DNA of 64,000 nt from Streptomyces leeuwenhoekii (GTDB taxonomy: Bacteria; Actinomycetota; Actinomycetes; Streptomycetales; Streptomycetaceae): contig NZ_LN831790.1 of assembly GCF_001013905.1 (NCBI RefSeq), positions 7,392,001-7,456,000 of the forward strand, given 5' to 3'. Below the pieces are notes generated by a model, which worked only from the letters and a program-made list of their open reading frames with translations, had not been told where the DNA came from and made no database searches. The position numbers and the translations under genes are program-made. Numbering within the stretch: position 1 is the stretch's first letter; every line of letters starts with the position of its first letter. Positions 9,601 to 21,029 of the stretch are shown piece by piece.

Positions 9601-12600
9601 ACCCCACCCCGGCCGAGCTCGCCGGCCACCTGCGGGAACTGGCCTCGGGCGGTGAGGAGTCCACCGCCCCCGCGGCCGCCGCGGCGAGCGACGAGCCCGT
9701 CGCGATCGTCGGGATGGCCTGCCGCCTCCCCGGCGGCGTCGCGTCGCCGGAGGACCTGTGGCGGCTGGTGGTGGACGGCACCGACGCGATCTCGGAGTTC
9801 CCCGCCAACCGCGGCTGGGACATCGGCCGGCTCTACGATTCCGACCCGGACCGGGCGGGCACGACCTACACCCGGCACGGCGGCTTCCTGCACGACGCCG
9901 ACCGGTTCGACGCCGAGTTCTTCGGCATCTCGCCGCGGGAGGCGCTGGCGATGGACCCCCAGCAGCGGCTGCTGCTGGAAACCTCCTGGGAGGCGCTGGA
10001 ACGGGCCGGGATCGACCCGGTGGGCCGGCGCGGCACACCCGTGGGCGTCTTCGTCGGGGCCATGGCCCAGGACTACGGCCCCCGCCTGCACGCCGCGCAC
10101 ACCGAGTCCGACGGCTACCGGCTGACCGGCAGCACGATCAGCGTCGCCTCCGGCCGGATCGCCTACACCCTCGGACTCCAGGGCCCCGCGGTCACCGTGG
10201 ACACCGCCTGCTCCTCGTCACTGGTGGCGCTCCACCTCGCGGCGCGGTCCCTGCGGGCCGGGGAGTGCACGCTGGCGCTGGCCGGCGGGGTGGCGGTGAT
10301 GTCCGGCCCCGGGATGTTCGTGGAGTTCAGCCGGCAGCGCGGGCTGGCCGAGGACGGCCGGTGCAAGGCGTTCTCCGCCGCCGCGGACGGCACCGGATGG
10401 GCCGAGGGCGCCGGCATCGTGGTGCTGGAACGGCTGTCGGACGCGCGGCGCAACGGACACCGGGTGCTGGCCGTGGTGCGGGGCAGCGCGATCAACCAGG
10501 ACGGTGCCTCCAACGGGCTCACCGCGCCGAACGGCGTCGCCCAGGAACGGGTGATCCGCCAGGCCCTCGCCGCCGCCGGGGTGTCCGCCGGGGACGTCGA
10601 CGTGGTCGAGGCGCACGGCACCGGCACGACGCTCGGCGACCCGATCGAGGCGGGCGCGCTCGCGGCCGCCTACGGGCGCGACCGGGACCCGGGCCGCCCG
10701 CTGCTGCTGGGGTCGCTGAAGTCCAACATCGGGCACGCCCAGGCCGCCGCCGGGGTGGCCGGTGTCATCAAGACGGTGCAGGCGCTGCGCCACGGAGTGG
10801 TGCCCGGGACGCTGCACGCCGACGAACCGACCCCGCACGTCGACTGGGCCGCCGGAGCGCTGGAGCTGGTGACCGGGGCACGGGAGTGGCCGCAGACCGG
10901 CCGGGCGCGCCGGGCCGGGGTCTCCTCGTTCGGGATCAGCGGCACCAACGCACACGTGATCATCGAGCAGGCCCCGCCCGAGCCCGGTACCGAGCCCGGG
11001 ACCGACCCGGAACCGCAGTCCGAGTCGGACCCCGAGTCCGGCCCCGAGCTCGAGGCCGCGCCGGAGACCGGCGCGCCGGCCGGCCCGGTGCTGCCCTGGG
11101 TGCTCTCCGCGAGCAGCCGGGACGCGCTGGCGGCCCAGGCCGCCGCCCTGCTGTCCTTCGTGGACGCCCGCCCCGGGCTGGACCGGGCGGACACCGGCTT
11201 CTCGCTGGCCGCCGCCCGGTCCGGTCTGCCGCACCGGGCCGCCGTCGTCGGGACGGACCTGTCCGCGCTGCGCCGGGGCCTGACCGCGCTCGCCGCCGGT
11301 GCCGAGGCGCCCGGCGTCGTGCGCGGCAGCGCCGGGCCGACGGGCGGGGTGGTGTTCGTCTTCCCCGGCCAGGGCTCGCAGTGGGCCGGGATGGCGGTGG
11401 ACCTGCTGGACTCCTCGCCGGTGTTCGCCGAATCGATGCTGGCCTGCGCCGAAGCGCTCGCCCCCTACCTCGACCGGAACCTGTTCGAGGCGCTGCGCGA
11501 TCCGGCCGCGCTGGAGCGGGTGGACCTGGTGCAGCCCGCGCTGTTCGCGGTGATGGTGTCGCTCGCCGCCCTGTGGCGCTCCTACGGTGTGGAGCCCGAC
11601 GCGGTGGTCGGCCACTCGCAGGGGGAGATCGCGGCCGCCTGCGTCGCCGGAGCCCTCGACCTCGCGGACGCGGCGAAGGTCGTCGCCCTGCGCAGCAAGG
11701 CGATCCTGGCGCTGTCCGGCGCCGGCGGAATGGTCTCCGTCGCGCTGTCCGAGGACGAGACCGCCGCGCGCCTGCGCCGCTGGGACGGCCGGCTCTCCGT
11801 GGCGGTGGTCAACGGGCCGGGGTCGGTCGTCGTCGCCGGAGACTCCGACGCGCTGGCGGAACTGGCCGCCGAGTGCGAGTCGACGGGGGTGCGCTGCAAG
11901 CGGCTCCCGGTGGACTACGCCTCGCACTCGGCGCACGTGGAGCGGATCGAGGACGAACTCGCCCGCGTCCTGGCCGGGATCACCCCCCGCCCCGCGGCGA
12001 TCCCGTTCTACTCGACCGTGACCGCCGGTGTACTGGACACCACCGGCCTGGACGGCGGGTACTGGTACGACAACCTGCGCCGGAAGGTTCGCTTCGCGGA
12101 GACGGTCGGCGTGCTGGCCGAGCAGGGGCACGGGGTGTTCATCGAGGTCAGCCCGCACCCGGTGCTGACGGCCGCGGTCGAGGACGTACGGGAGGGAGCG
12201 GTCGCCGTCGGCTCCCTGCGCCGCGACGACGGCGGCCTCGCGCGGTTCACCACCTCGCTGGCCGAGGCGTACGTGCGCGGGGTGGCCCCCGACTGGCGGG
12301 CGGTCTTCCCCGGCGCCCGGCAGACCGACGTACCCACCTCGGTGTTCCTGCGGCGGCGCTACTGGCTCGACCCGGTGCCCGACGGCGGGCCCGCGGACGT
12401 CGAGGCGGCGGGACTGGACGCGGCGGGCCACCCGCTGCTCGGCGCGGTGGTGGAACTGCCGGACTCCGGCGGCCTGGTGCTCACCGGGCGGCTGTCCCGA
12501 GCGGCCCAGCCGTGGCTGGCCGACCACGGCCTCGGCGACTCGGTGCTGCTGCCCGGCGCGGCCTTCGTCGAGCTGGCGGTCCGCGCGGGCGACGAGGTGG

Positions 12601-14996
12601 GCTGTGACCGGGTCGCGGAGCTGACGTGCGAGGTACCGCTGGTGCTGCCGCCGCACGGCGCGGTGGCCGTGCGGGTCACGGTCGGCGAGGAGGACGCGTC
12701 CGGGCGCCGCGAGCTGGCCGTCCACGCCCGCCCGGACGACGGGTCGGGCCGGTGGACCCGGCACGCGAGCGGGGTGCTCGCCTCCGGCCCGGCCGAGGAG
12801 TTCGACCTGGCCGCCTGGCCGCCGCCGGGCGCCGTCCCGGTCGAGTGGGACGGCGGGTACGACCGCTGGACCGAGCTCGGCTACCGCTATGGCCCGGCCT
12901 TCCGCGGCCTGCGCGCCTGGTGGCGCCGGGGCGAGGAGATCTTCGCCGAGGTCGCGCTGCCACCGCACACCGAGGCCGACGCCGGCCGGTTCGGGCTGCA
13001 CCCGGCGCTGCTGGACGCCGCGCTGCACGCGGCGGTCGCCGACGGCCCGGACCCCCTGCTGCCGTTCTCCTGGCAGGGCGTGACGCTGCGGGCCACCGGC
13101 GCCCGCGCGCTGCGGGTGCGGATCTCGCCGGACGGCGCGGACACGGTCACGCTGCGGCTCGCCGACACCACCGGGGCGCCGGTGGCCTCGGTGGAGTCAC
13201 TGGCACTGCGGCCGCTCCCGGCCGGCGAACCGGCCGCCGGGCCGCCGGACGCGCTGTTCCGGGTGGACTGGGCCGAGGCGCGGGTGCCGGACACCCGCGC
13301 CGCCGCCCGGCCGTGGGCGGTCGTCGGCGCCGACACCTTCGGCATCGGGGGGACCTCCCACGCCGGTCTCGGCGCGCTGGCCGCCGCCGGAGAGGTGCCG
13401 CAGGTGGTGGCCGCCGCGCTGACCGGGCGGCCCACGGCGGACGGAGCCCGCGCCGTGGCCGGCCGGGCCCTGCGGCTGATGCAGGAGTGGCTCGCCGACG
13501 AGCGGTTCGCCGGATCGAGGCTGGTGCTGCTCACCCGGAACGCGGTGGTCGTGGACCCGGCCGAGGCGGACGACTCCGGGCTGGCGGGCGCCGGGGTGTG
13601 GGGCATGGTCCGGTCCGCGCAGCGGGAGCACCCGGACCGGTTCGTCGTCGTCGACCTGGACGGTCACGAGGCGTCGGCCGCGGCACTGCCGGACGCCCTC
13701 GCCACCGGGGAACCCCAGCTCGCGCTCCGCAAGGGACGGGCGATGGCACCCCGGCTGGCCAGGGTCACCGCCAGGCCGGCGGCGCGGCCCGCCCTCGCCG
13801 AGGGCACGGTGCTGGTCACCGGCGCCACCGGCACCCTCGGCGGCCTCTTCGCACGGCACCTGGTCTCCCGGTACGGCGTCTCCCACCTGCTCCTGGCCGG
13901 CCGACGCGGGCCCGACGCCCCCGGCGCGGCCGAGCTCGCCGCGGAACTGACCGGGCTCGGCGCGACGGTCACCGTGGCCGCCTGCGACGTCGCCGACCGG
14001 GACACGCTGGCCGCGCTGCTGGCGTCGGTCCCGGCCGAGCGCCCGCTGACCGGCGTGGTGCACGCCGCCGGGCTGCTCGACGACAGCGTGCTGGAGGCGA
14101 TGCGGCCCGAGCAGCTCGAACGGGTGCTGCGCCCCAAGGCCGACGCCGCGCTGCACCTGCACGAGCTGACCCGGGGGCTGGACCTGTCGCTGTTCGTGCT
14201 GTTCTCCTCGGCCGCCGGGATCCTCGGCCTGCCGGGGCAGGCCAACTACGCCGCCGCCAACGCGTTCCTGGACGCCCTGGCCCAGCAGCGGGCGGCGCGG
14301 GGACTGCCGGCCGTGTCGCTCGCCTGGGGCCTGTGGGCGCCGGCCAGCGGAATGACCGGCCACCTCGCGGACGCCGACCTGAGCCGGATGCGCCGCGCCG
14401 GCCTGGCCCCGCTGTCCTCGGCGGAGGGCCTCGCCCTGTTCGACGCCGCGGTCTCCTGCGGGGAGGCGCTCCTCGTACCGGCCCGGCTCGAACCGGCCGC
14501 CGTACGGGCCGGCGGCGCGGTACCGGCGCTGCTGCGCGGTGTGGTCCGCGAGCGGGTCAGACGGGCGGAGGCCGCCGGCGAGCCGGGCGGCCCCGCGCCG
14601 CTCGGCGACCGCCTGGCCGGGATGTCCGCGGCCGACCGCGAGGAGGCCCTGCTCGGCCTGGTACGCGAGCACACGGCCACGGTCCTGGCCCACGGGACGC
14701 CCGGCGCGGTCGAACCCGGCCGGACCTTCAAGGAACTCGGCTTCGACTCGCTGACGGCGGTCGAGCTGCGCAACCGGCTCGGCGCGGCGACCGGGCTGCG
14801 GCTGCGGGCGACGCTGGTGTTCGACTACCCGACGCCGTCGGCGCTCGCCACCCACCTCGCCGCGTCCCTGGGCCCGGCCGGACCGGCTCCGGCGGCCGGA
14901 CCCGCCGAGCCGCCCGGGCGCCCGGCGGGCGAGCTGGACGGACTGGAGCTCGACGAGCTCTTCCACCTCATCGATGGCGAACTCGGCACGTCCTGA
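6699..14996 (+). CDS. Type I PKS: loading module KSQ-AT-ACP and extension module KS-AT-DH-KR-ACP
   Basis: With ATG 6699 the protein has 2765 residues. Domains: KSQ about 7-430, with Gln167 in place of the active cysteine (TVDTAQSSS); AT about 527-810 (Ser615 in GHSQGE, methylmalonyl motif YASH at 715); ACP (Ser942); KS about 1000-1425 (Cys1171); AT (Ser1640, YASH at 1740); DH (His1943); KR about 2368-2545 (TGATGTLG, Tyr2517, B-type LDD motif); ACP (Ser2684); and a short docking tail. KSQ decarboxylates methylmalonyl-ACP to a propionyl starter, so this protein begins the assembly line. It has no N-terminal docking coil, as expected. The extension adds methylmalonate and leaves a 2-methyl alkene. 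The DH motif is H-x3-D-x4-P, not the usual H-x3-G-x4-P. The start is uncertain: ATG 6699, GTG 6708 and ATG 6714 are all possible and none has a clear ribosome site. Confidence 0.96.
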   Translation: MLTVDMRRIAVVGLACRFPGAGDGHAFWRLLRDGTDAVREAPEDRWQGAGLPHRLGGFVDGIDRFDAAFFGISPREAAAMDPQQRMMLELAWEALEDARIVPARLAGGDTGVFVGVMWDDYAALQDRLGAAGVGRHTMTGTRRGIIANRVSHHLGLRGPSLTVDTAQSSSLVAVQLACESLRRDECDVAIAGGVNLNILAEPTLGAVRFGGLSPDGRCYTFDARANGFVRGEGGGAVVLKPLAAALADGDDIYCVLSGGAVNNDGAGEGEHTGLTVPSRSAQERVVRQAYRRAGVAARDVQYVELHGSGTKVGDPIEAAALGAALGRARQPGAPLPVGSVKTNIGHLEGAGGIAGLIKVALSIRHRMLPPSLHFATPHPGIPLDELRLRVQTELTPWPEPDRPLVAGVSSFGMGGTNCHLVVAEPPAPAAPAGGTLESGASAWPLSGRTGEALRAQAARLLSFVDERAEPAADIGLSLATTRTAFRHRAVVVGADRAELRQRLAEFAAGGAVAGVVEGQATATGKVVFVFPGQGAQWAGMAAGLLDGVPEFAASMRACEEAFAPHVDWSLGEVLRDPAALERVDVVQPALFAVMVSLAALWRACGVEPAAVVGHSQGEIAAACVAGALSLEDAARVVTLRSRSLSALSGRGGMVSVLRPADEVRDRIAEWEGAVSLAAANGPSSVVLAGDPDALDQLVARWTREGVETRRIAVDYASHSPQVEQIRERLHTVLDGLGPRTSPVPFYSTVTGDVLDTAGLDAAYWYRNLRQTVELERATGALVRDGHAVFVECSPHPVLLPALRDTLERAGLESGAVTGSLRRGEGGPERFLASLAELHVRGVAVDWSRVFALRGARTVGLPTYAFQRERHWLTGTGVPAAPATRPPAAAPAQDTARAENPAATPAGPGMLGLVRSALAVVLGHAGGDAVDPGTTFKELGVDSLSAVELRDRLSAATGLTLPAGVLFGHPTPAELAGHLRELASGGEESTAPAAAAASDEPVAIVGMACRLPGGVASPEDLWRLVVDGTDAISEFPANRGWDIGRLYDSDPDRAGTTYTRHGGFLHDADRFDAEFFGISPREALAMDPQQRLLLETSWEALERAGIDPVGRRGTPVGVFVGAMAQDYGPRLHAAHTESDGYRLTGSTISVASGRIAYTLGLQGPAVTVDTACSSSLVALHLAARSLRAGECTLALAGGVAVMSGPGMFVEFSRQRGLAEDGRCKAFSAAADGTGWAEGAGIVVLERLSDARRNGHRVLAVVRGSAINQDGASNGLTAPNGVAQERVIRQALAAAGVSAGDVDVVEAHGTGTTLGDPIEAGALAAAYGRDRDPGRPLLLGSLKSNIGHAQAAAGVAGVIKTVQALRHGVVPGTLHADEPTPHVDWAAGALELVTGAREWPQTGRARRAGVSSFGISGTNAHVIIEQAPPEPGTEPGTDPEPQSESDPESGPELEAAPETGAPAGPVLPWVLSASSRDALAAQAAALLSFVDARPGLDRADTGFSLAAARSGLPHRAAVVGTDLSALRRGLTALAAGAEAPGVVRGSAGPTGGVVFVFPGQGSQWAGMAVDLLDSSPVFAESMLACAEALAPYLDRNLFEALRDPAALERVDLVQPALFAVMVSLAALWRSYGVEPDAVVGHSQGEIAAACVAGALDLADAAKVVALRSKAILALSGAGGMVSVALSEDETAARLRRWDGRLSVAVVNGPGSVVVAGDSDALAELAAECESTGVRCKRLPVDYASHSAHVERIEDELARVLAGITPRPAAIPFYSTVTAGVLDTTGLDGGYWYDNLRRKVRFAETVGVLAEQGHGVFIEVSPHPVLTAAVEDVREGAVAVGSLRRDDGGLARFTTSLAEAYVRGVAPDWRAVFPGARQTDVPTSVFLRRRYWLDPVPDGGPADVEAAGLDAAGHPLLGAVVELPDSGGLVLTGRLSRAAQPWLADHGLGDSVLLPGAAFVELAVRAGDEVGCDRVAELTCEVPLVLPPHGAVAVRVTVGEEDASGRRELAVHARPDDGSGRWTRHASGVLASGPAEEFDLAAWPPPGAVPVEWDGGYDRWTELGYRYGPAFRGLRAWWRRGEEIFAEVALPPHTEADAGRFGLHPALLDAALHAAVADGPDPLLPFSWQGVTLRATGARALRVRISPDGADTVTLRLADTTGAPVASVESLALRPLPAGEPAAGPPDALFRVDWAEARVPDTRAAARPWAVVGADTFGIGGTSHAGLGALAAAGEVPQVVAAALTGRPTADGARAVAGRALRLMQEWLADERFAGSRLVLLTRNAVVVDPAEADDSGLAGAGVWGMVRSAQREHPDRFVVVDLDGHEASAAALPDALATGEPQLALRKGRAMAPRLARVTARPAARPALAEGTVLVTGATGTLGGLFARHLVSRYGVSHLLLAGRRGPDAPGAAELAAELTGLGATVTVAACDVADRDTLAALLASVPAERPLTGVVHAAGLLDDSVLEAMRPEQLERVLRPKADAALHLHELTRGLDLSLFVLFSSAAGILGLPGQANYAAANAFLDALAQQRAARGLPAVSLAWGLWAPASGMTGHLADADLSRMRRAGLAPLSSAEGLALFDAAVSCGEALLVPARLEPAAVRAGGAVPALLRGVVRERVRRAEAAGEPGGPAPLGDRLAGMSAADREEALLGLVREHTATVLAHGTPGAVEPGRTFKELGFDSLTAVELRNRLGAATGLRLRATLVFDYPTPSALATHLAASLGPAGPAPAAGPAEPPGRPAGELDGLELDELFHLIDGELGTS

Positions 14997-15006
14997 CGGA
15001 GGGCTT

Positions 15007-18000
15007 GTGAGCAACGAGGAGAAGCTGGTCGAGTACCTCAAGCGGGTAACGGCCGAGCTGCAGCAGACCAAGCAGCGGCTGCGGGACGCCGAGCGGGCCG
15101 GCCGGGAACCGGTCGCCGTCGTCGGCATGGCGTGCCGGTTCCCCGGCGGCGTCGGCTCCCCCGAGGAGCTGTGGCGGCTGCTGGACACCGGCGGCGACGC
15201 CATCACCGACTTCCCCGCCGACCGGGGCTGGGACTTGGAGTCGCTGTACGACCCGGACCCCGACACGCCCGGCCGCACCTACACCCGGCGCGGCGGATTC
15301 CTGCGCGGGGCGACCGAGTTCGACCCGGAGTTCTTCGGGATCTCGCCGCGCGAGGCGGCGGCCATGGACCCGCAGCAGCGGCTGCTCCTGGAGACCTCCT
15401 GGGAGGCGCTGGAGCGGGCCGGGATCCGCCCCGCCGCGCTGCGCGGCGCCCGGGTCGGGGTGTTCGCGGGGGCGATGGCACCGGACTACGGCCCCCGGCT
15501 GCACCAGGCCACCGGCGGGGCGGAGGCCCACCTGCTCACCGGCACCACGAACAGCGCCGCCTCCGGGCGGATCGCCTACACCTTGGGCTTCGAGGGGCCC
15601 GCGGTCACCGTCGACACGGCGTGCTCGTCGTCGCTGGTCGCGCTGCACCTGGCGGTCCAGTCGCTGCGCCGGGGGGAGTGCGCGCTGGCCCTGGCCGGCG
15701 GTGCCACGGTGATGTCCACGCCGGGCATGCTCGTCGCCTTCAGCCGCCAGCGCGGCCTGGCCCCGGACGGGCGCTGCAAGTCCTTCGCCGACACGGCCGA
15801 CGGCACCGGCTGGGCCGAGGGCGCCGGCATGCTCCTGGTGGAGCGGCTCTCGGACGCCCTGCGGCTCGGGCATCCGGTGCTGGCCGTGGTACGCGGCAGC
15901 GCGGTCAACCAGGACGGCGCGTCGAACGGGTTCACCGCACCCAACGGGCCCTCCCAGCAGCGGGTGATCCGGCAGGCGCTGGAGGACGCCGGGCTGTCCC
16001 CGGCCGACGTGGACGCGGTCGAGGCGCACGGCACCGGCACCAGCCTCGGCGACCCCATCGAGGCGCAGGCCGTCCTGGACACCTACGGCCTCGACCGCGA
16101 CCGCCCCCTGTGGCTCGGTTCGCTGAAGTCCAACATCGGGCACACCCAGGCCGCGGCCGGGGTCGGCGGCGTGATCAAGATGGTGCTGGCGCTGCGGCAC
16201 GGAGTACTGCCGAAGACCCTGCACGCCGAGACCCCGTCGTCGCACGTGGACTGGTCGGCGGGCGTGGTGAGGCTGCTGACCGAGCGGCGGCTGTGGCCGG
16301 AGACGGACGCGCCCCGCCGGGCCGCGGTGTCCTCGTTCGGGATCAGCGGCACCAACGCCCACCTCGTCCTGGAACAGGCCCCGGCGATCGAGGCCGCCGA
16401 GCCGGCGGCCCGGGCACCGCTGCCCCGGGTGCCGCTGCTGCTGTCCGGCAGGACCCCCGGCGCGCTGGCCGGCCAGGCCGGACGGCTGCTGCCGACGCTG
16501 GAGTCCCGCGACCCCCACGACGTCGCATGGTCGCTCGCGACCACCCGGACGGCGTTCGAGCACCGGGCCGCGGTGGTGGCGGGGGACCGCGACGAACTGC
16601 TCGCCGGGGTGCGGGCGCTCACCGAGGGCCGCGGGCACCCCGCCGTGGTGCGGGGCGCCGCGCTCGCCGGGCGCACCGCGTTCCTCTACGCCGGGCAGGG
16701 CACCCAGCGGTTCGGCATGGCCCGGGAGCTGTACGCGGCGTTCCCCGGGTTCGCGGCGGCGCTGGACGAGGTGTGCGCCGGCTTCGCCGGTCTGCTGGAC
16801 CGGCCGCTGCTCGAGGTGCTGATCGAGGAGACGGAGCCGGCGGCGGGGCTGCTGGACCGGACGGGCTGGACCCAGCCCGCGCTGTTCGCGGTCGAGGCCG
16901 CGCTGACGCGGTGGCTCGGATCGTGGGGCGTGCGGCCGGAGGTGGTGGCCGGGCACTCGGTCGGTGAGCTGTCGGCGGCCTTCGCCGCGGGCCTGTGGAC
17001 GCTGCAGGACGCCTGCCGGGTGGTGGCGGCGCGCGGCGGGCTGATGGAGCGACTGCCCGAGGGCGGTGCGATGGTGGCCGTCCAGGCCACCGAGGACGAG
17101 GTCCTGTCGGTGCTGGACGGCGACGGGGCGGGCGTCGCCGCCGTGAACGGCCCGGACTCGGTGGTCCTGTCGGGCGAGGAGGGCGCGGTGCTCCGGGCCG
17201 CCGGGCACTTCGCCTCCCTCGGGCGGCGGACGAGGCGGCTGCGGGTGAGCCACGCGTTCCACTCGCCCCTGATGGACCCGATGCTGGACGCCTACCGCGA
17301 GGTGCTGGCCGGCGTCGCCTTCCACGAGCCGGTACTGCCGATCGTGTCCACGGTCACCGGGGAACCGCTCGCGGCCCGGACGGTGTGCTCGGCCGAGTAC
17401 TGGGTGCGCCAGGCCCGTGAGCCGGTGCGCTTCGCCGCCGCCGTGCGCCGCCTCCGGGACGACGGGGTCACCCGCTTCCTCGGGATCGGCCCGGACGCGG
17501 CGGTGACCGCCATGGCCGAGGGCTGTCTCACGGACGGGGACCCGGCACCGGTCGCGGTGGCGTTGCTGCGGGCCGACCGCCCCGAACCGGTCACCGCGCT
17601 GACCGCGCTGGCCACGGCCCACGCGCACGGCGCGGAGGTGGACTGGCGGCAGGTGTTCGCCGGAACGGGCGCCACCACCGTGCCGGTGCCGACCTACGCC
17701 TTCCAGCGCGACCGGTACTGGATGGACGCACCGTCGGGCACGGGCGACCTCCGGGCCGCCGGCCTGGCCGCCGGGGACCACCCGCTGCTCGGCGCGGTGC
17801 TGCCGCTGCCGGAGTCCGGCGGGACGGTGCTGACCGGCCGGCTGTCGCTGGAGACCCAGCCGTGGCTGGCCGACCACGCGGTACTGGGCCGGGTGGTCGT
17901 GCCGGGTGCGGCCTTCGTGGAGATGGCGCTGCGCGCCGGCCGCGAGGTGGGCTGCGACCTGCTCGACGAGCTGACCCTGCACACCCCGCTGGTCCTGGGG

Positions 18001-20403
18001 GAGCGCGGCGGGGCCGACGTCCAGGTCGTGGTCGGGGACGCCGACGCGTCCGGGCACCGGGCGGTGTCGGTCCACGCCCGGCAGGAGGGCGGCGCATGGG
18101 TGCGGCACGCCGACGGCTCGCTGGCCGGCCGGGCGGACCCGGCAGCGGCCGAGACCGCCCCCTGGCCGCCCGAGGGGGCTCAGGAGATCCCGCTCGGCGA
18201 GGTGTACGCCGACCTCGGCGCGCGGGGCTACGACTACGGCCCGGCGTTCCAGGGACTGACCGCGCTGTGGCGGCGCGGGGACGAGGTGTTCGCCGAGGTG
18301 GCCCTGCCGCCGGAAGCGTCGCACGGCGCGGACCGGTTCGGCCTGCATCCGGCGCTGCTGGACGCGGCACTGCACGCGGTCTGGTACGGCTCCTTCCTCG
18401 ACGGGACGGACGGTGGCGTCCTGCCGTACGCCTGGTCGGGCGTGTCCCTGACGGCGGCCGGGGCCCGCGCGCTGCGGGTGCGGATGTCGCCCGCCGGACC
18501 GGACGGGGTGTCCCTCCGGCTCGCCGACGCCGCGGGTGCGCCCGTGGCATCGGTCGACGGCCTGCGGTTCCGGCGGATGCCGGCGCCGGGGCCGGGCACG
18601 CCCGCGGAGTCGCTCTTCCGGGTCGACTGGCCGGCCGCGCCCGCTGGTGAGCCCGCGCGGCCCGCCCGGTGGGCCCTCGCACCCGGGCCGGCGGATCTCC
18701 CCGCCGACCCGGATGTGGTGTTCCTGCGCTGCCCGTCCGGACCGGACGCCCCGCAGGTCACCGCCGCGGTGCTCGCCGTCATGCAGGAGTGGCTCGCCGA
18801 CGGGCGGTTCGCCTCCGGCACGCTCGTGCTGGTGACCGAGCGAGCGGTGGCCGCCGGGCCGGGCGAGCCCGTCGACGGGCTCGCCCAGGCCGGGGTGTGG
18901 GGCCTGGTGCGGTCGGCGCAGACCGAGAACCCGGGCCGCTTCGGGCTGCTGGACGTGGACACCGAGCCGGTGCCGTGGGACGCGGTCGCGGCACTGATGG
19001 CGGAGGAACCGCAGCTCGCCGTGCGGTCGGGCCGGGTGCTGGTGCCCAGGATGGTCCGGGCCGAGGCCGGCGGCGGCGCGCCACCGGCCGCGTTCGGCTC
19101 CGGCACGGTCCTCCTCACCGGCGGGACCGGCACGCTCGGCGGGATCGTGGCACGGCATCTGGTGACCGCCCACGGGGTACGGCGGCTGCTGCTGGTCAGC
19201 CGCTCGGGCGCCGCTTCACCGGGGGCCGCGGAACTGGTGGCCGAGCTGTCCGAGCTGGGGGCCGAGGCCGTGCCGGCCGCCTGCGACACGGCCGACCGCG
19301 CCGCGCTGGCCCGGCTGCTGGACGCCATCCCGGCCGAGGCTCCGCTGACCGCGGTCGTGCACGCGGCCGGTGTGGTCGACGACGGGGTGCTGACCGAGCT
19401 GACCCCGCAGCGGCTCGACGCGGCCCTGAGCCCCAAGATGGTCGCCGCGTGGAACCTGCACGAGCTGACCCTGGACCTGGACCTGTCGGCGTTCGTGCTG
19501 TTCTCCTCGATGTCCGGTCTGATCGGCCCCGCCGGGCAGGCCAACTACGCGGCGGGCAACGCCTACCTGGACGCGCTCGCCCAGTACCGGCGGGCACGGG
19601 GACTGCCCGGGGTGTCGCTGGCGTGGGGCATGTGGGCCGAGCGCAGCGCGATGACCGGGCACCTGACCGACGTGGACCTGGCCAGACTGGCCCGGCTCGG
19701 AGTCACCCTGTCCTCCTCGGAAGAGGGCGTCGCGCTGCTGGACGCCGCGCTCGGCCTCGACGAGCCGGTGCTGGTTCCGGTCACGCTGGACCTGACCGAG
19801 GTGCGCGCCCAGGCGGAGGTCCCGCCGATCCTGCGGCGGCTCGCCGGCCGGGAAGTCGCCCGGCGGTCGCCGCGCCCGGCCCCCGCCGGGCCGGGCTCCG
19901 CGGCGGACCGGCTGGCGGGCCTGCCCGAGGACGGCCGGTACGAGATCCTGCTGGACCTGGTCTGCACCCTGATGGGCGAGGTACTGGGGTATCCGGCGGG
20001 ACGGGCGGTCGATCCCGGCCGCGCCTTCTCCGAGCTCGGGGTGGACTCGGTCTCCGCCGTGGAGTTCCGCAACCGGATCGGCGCCGAGACCGGCCTCAGA
20101 CTCGCGCAGACGCTGGTCTTCGACCATCCGACGGCGGCGGCCGTCGCCCGGGAGCTGACCCGTGCGCTGGCCGACCGCTCCCCGGCACCGGCGGGTTCGG
20201 TCCTGGCCGAGCTGGACCGGGTCGAGGCGGCGCTGACCCCCGCCGCGGTGACCGGCCCGGACGGGGACGAGATCGCCGACCGTGTCGAGGGACTGCTGCT
20301 CAGGCTGCGCGCGCTGCGGGACTCCGCCGACGGGTCCGCGGACAGGATCGACGTCACCGCCGCGACGGACGAGGAGCTCTTCCAGTTCCTGGACGGGAGC
20401 TGA
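15007..20403 (+). CDS. Type I PKS, one module: KS-AT-DH-KR-ACP
   Basis: This 1798-residue protein starts at GTG 15007, behind GGAGGG and ten bases after the previous stop, so it is cotranscribed with the starter PKS. Residues 1-34 ([19 protein letters not shown]) form an N-terminal docking coiled coil. Then come KS (Cys206 in VDTACSSS), AT (Ser651 in GHSVGE, malonyl motif HAFH at 749), DH (His957 in a canonical [10 protein letters not shown] motif), KR from about 1366 (TGGTGTLG, Tyr1514, B-type VVDD) and ACP (Ser1681, GVDSV). A helical tail of about 100 residues ends [12 protein letters not shown]. All catalytic residues are present, so the module should add two carbons as an alkene. Gene order suggests it takes the chain from the starter PKS. 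The ACP has GVDSV where GxDSL is usual, a mild change. Confidence 0.96.
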   Translation: MSNEEKLVEYLKRVTAELQQTKQRLRDAERAGREPVAVVGMACRFPGGVGSPEELWRLLDTGGDAITDFPADRGWDLESLYDPDPDTPGRTYTRRGGFLRGATEFDPEFFGISPREAAAMDPQQRLLLETSWEALERAGIRPAALRGARVGVFAGAMAPDYGPRLHQATGGAEAHLLTGTTNSAASGRIAYTLGFEGPAVTVDTACSSSLVALHLAVQSLRRGECALALAGGATVMSTPGMLVAFSRQRGLAPDGRCKSFADTADGTGWAEGAGMLLVERLSDALRLGHPVLAVVRGSAVNQDGASNGFTAPNGPSQQRVIRQALEDAGLSPADVDAVEAHGTGTSLGDPIEAQAVLDTYGLDRDRPLWLGSLKSNIGHTQAAAGVGGVIKMVLALRHGVLPKTLHAETPSSHVDWSAGVVRLLTERRLWPETDAPRRAAVSSFGISGTNAHLVLEQAPAIEAAEPAARAPLPRVPLLLSGRTPGALAGQAGRLLPTLESRDPHDVAWSLATTRTAFEHRAAVVAGDRDELLAGVRALTEGRGHPAVVRGAALAGRTAFLYAGQGTQRFGMARELYAAFPGFAAALDEVCAGFAGLLDRPLLEVLIEETEPAAGLLDRTGWTQPALFAVEAALTRWLGSWGVRPEVVAGHSVGELSAAFAAGLWTLQDACRVVAARGGLMERLPEGGAMVAVQATEDEVLSVLDGDGAGVAAVNGPDSVVLSGEEGAVLRAAGHFASLGRRTRRLRVSHAFHSPLMDPMLDAYREVLAGVAFHEPVLPIVSTVTGEPLAARTVCSAEYWVRQAREPVRFAAAVRRLRDDGVTRFLGIGPDAAVTAMAEGCLTDGDPAPVAVALLRADRPEPVTALTALATAHAHGAEVDWRQVFAGTGATTVPVPTYAFQRDRYWMDAPSGTGDLRAAGLAAGDHPLLGAVLPLPESGGTVLTGRLSLETQPWLADHAVLGRVVVPGAAFVEMALRAGREVGCDLLDELTLHTPLVLGERGGADVQVVVGDADASGHRAVSVHARQEGGAWVRHADGSLAGRADPAAAETAPWPPEGAQEIPLGEVYADLGARGYDYGPAFQGLTALWRRGDEVFAEVALPPEASHGADRFGLHPALLDAALHAVWYGSFLDGTDGGVLPYAWSGVSLTAAGARALRVRMSPAGPDGVSLRLADAAGAPVASVDGLRFRRMPAPGPGTPAESLFRVDWPAAPAGEPARPARWALAPGPADLPADPDVVFLRCPSGPDAPQVTAAVLAVMQEWLADGRFASGTLVLVTERAVAAGPGEPVDGLAQAGVWGLVRSAQTENPGRFGLLDVDTEPVPWDAVAALMAEEPQLAVRSGRVLVPRMVRAEAGGGAPPAAFGSGTVLLTGGTGTLGGIVARHLVTAHGVRRLLLVSRSGAASPGAAELVAELSELGAEAVPAACDTADRAALARLLDAIPAEAPLTAVVHAAGVVDDGVLTELTPQRLDAALSPKMVAAWNLHELTLDLDLSAFVLFSSMSGLIGPAGQANYAAGNAYLDALAQYRRARGLPGVSLAWGMWAERSAMTGHLTDVDLARLARLGVTLSSSEEGVALLDAALGLDEPVLVPVTLDLTEVRAQAEVPPILRRLAGREVARRSPRPAPAGPGSAADRLAGLPEDGRYEILLDLVCTLMGEVLGYPAGRAVDPGRAFSELGVDSVSAVEFRNRIGAETGLRLAQTLVFDHPTAAAVARELTRALADRSPAPAGSVLAELDRVEAALTPAAVTGPDGDEIADRVEGLLLRLRALRDSADGSADRIDVTAATDEELFQFLDGS

Positions 20404-20457
20404 GCCACGCCCGACCCTTCGGGCGGCCGCACGCAGCGTGAGGAACGGAAGGCCGCC

Positions 20458-20515
20458 GGCGCCCCCGGTGGTCCGTCCCGGGCAGAGATGCCCGGGACGG
20501 ACCACCGGGGGCGCC
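20458..20515. terminator. Perfect 26-bp stem terminator between convergent PKS genes
   Basis: The arms 20458-20483 (GGCGCCCCCGGTGGTCCGTC and six more bases) and 20490-20515 are perfect reverse complements, separated by the loop AGAGAT. There is no T run, as is common in Streptomyces. It follows the PKS stop at 20403 by 55 bases and can work in both directions against the converging TR-PKS gene. Confidence 0.82.
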
Positions 20516-20659
20516 GCGCTGCGCGCCGACCGGCCGGACCGGAGCCGCATCCCCTCCGGGGTGCCCGTCGACGCGTATGCCGCCGCCGGGCGGCCCGGCG
20601 GCCGACCGGGCGTGGCGCCGCGGGCCTTTGCGCCCGGCCTGTCGGTGCGGGCACGATGC

Positions 20660-20800
20660 CCGCGCACGGCGCCGGGGGGTGCTCGTACCCGTACGCAGCG
20701 CCGGGAGTACTCGTAGGCCCGTACGTGGTGCCGGGGGACTGCGGGCCCGTACGCGATACGCGGTAGGCGGTACGCGGCCCCGGGGACCGCCTGACGTCCG
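20660..20800. repeat. Degenerate tandem repeats of about 30 bp in a convergent intergenic region
   Basis: The non-coding stretch 20516-20860 contains repeated blocks of the type GCGCCGGGAGTACTCGTAG followed by CCCGTACG, at about 20670, 20699, 20730 and in weaker form to about 20800. No gene is supported here; open frames in this stretch are low-complexity and lack ribosome sites. The repeats are too variable for a CRISPR array. Confidence 0.45.
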
Positions 20801-20859
20801 TACGACGCTCCGGGACCGCTCGGCCCCCGTGAGCCGCGCGGACGGCGCCCGACGCGCGT

Positions 20860-20890
20860 GCGCCGCCACCGGGTCGGCCGGTGGCGGCGC
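20860..20890. terminator. 13-bp stem hairpin, secondary terminator
   Basis: GCGCCGCCACCGG (20860-20872) pairs perfectly with CCGGTGGCGGCGC (20878-20890) around a five-base loop. It lies downstream of the TR-PKS gene on the minus strand and backs up the hairpin at 20947-21008. Confidence 0.6.
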
Positions 20891-20946
20891 GTCATGTCAG
20901 GGACCGGCGAGGCGTCGGCTCACCGAGGCGGCACCGCGTCACGGCT

Positions 20947-21008
20947 CCGCCCCGAGGCGGCACGGCACCCGCTTGGAGAGCGGGTACCGTCCCGTCGCCT
21001 CGGGGCGG
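20947..21008 (-). terminator. Terminator of the regulator / TR-PKS operon
   Basis: CCGCCCCGAGGCG (20947-20959) pairs with CGCCTCGGGGCGG (20996-21008). Inside it ACCCGCT pairs with AGCGGGT, giving a long interrupted stem. It begins 21 bases after the minus-strand PKS stop at 21030. Confidence 0.78.
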
Positions 21009-21029
21009 GCACGGCGGCGGCCGGAGGGG

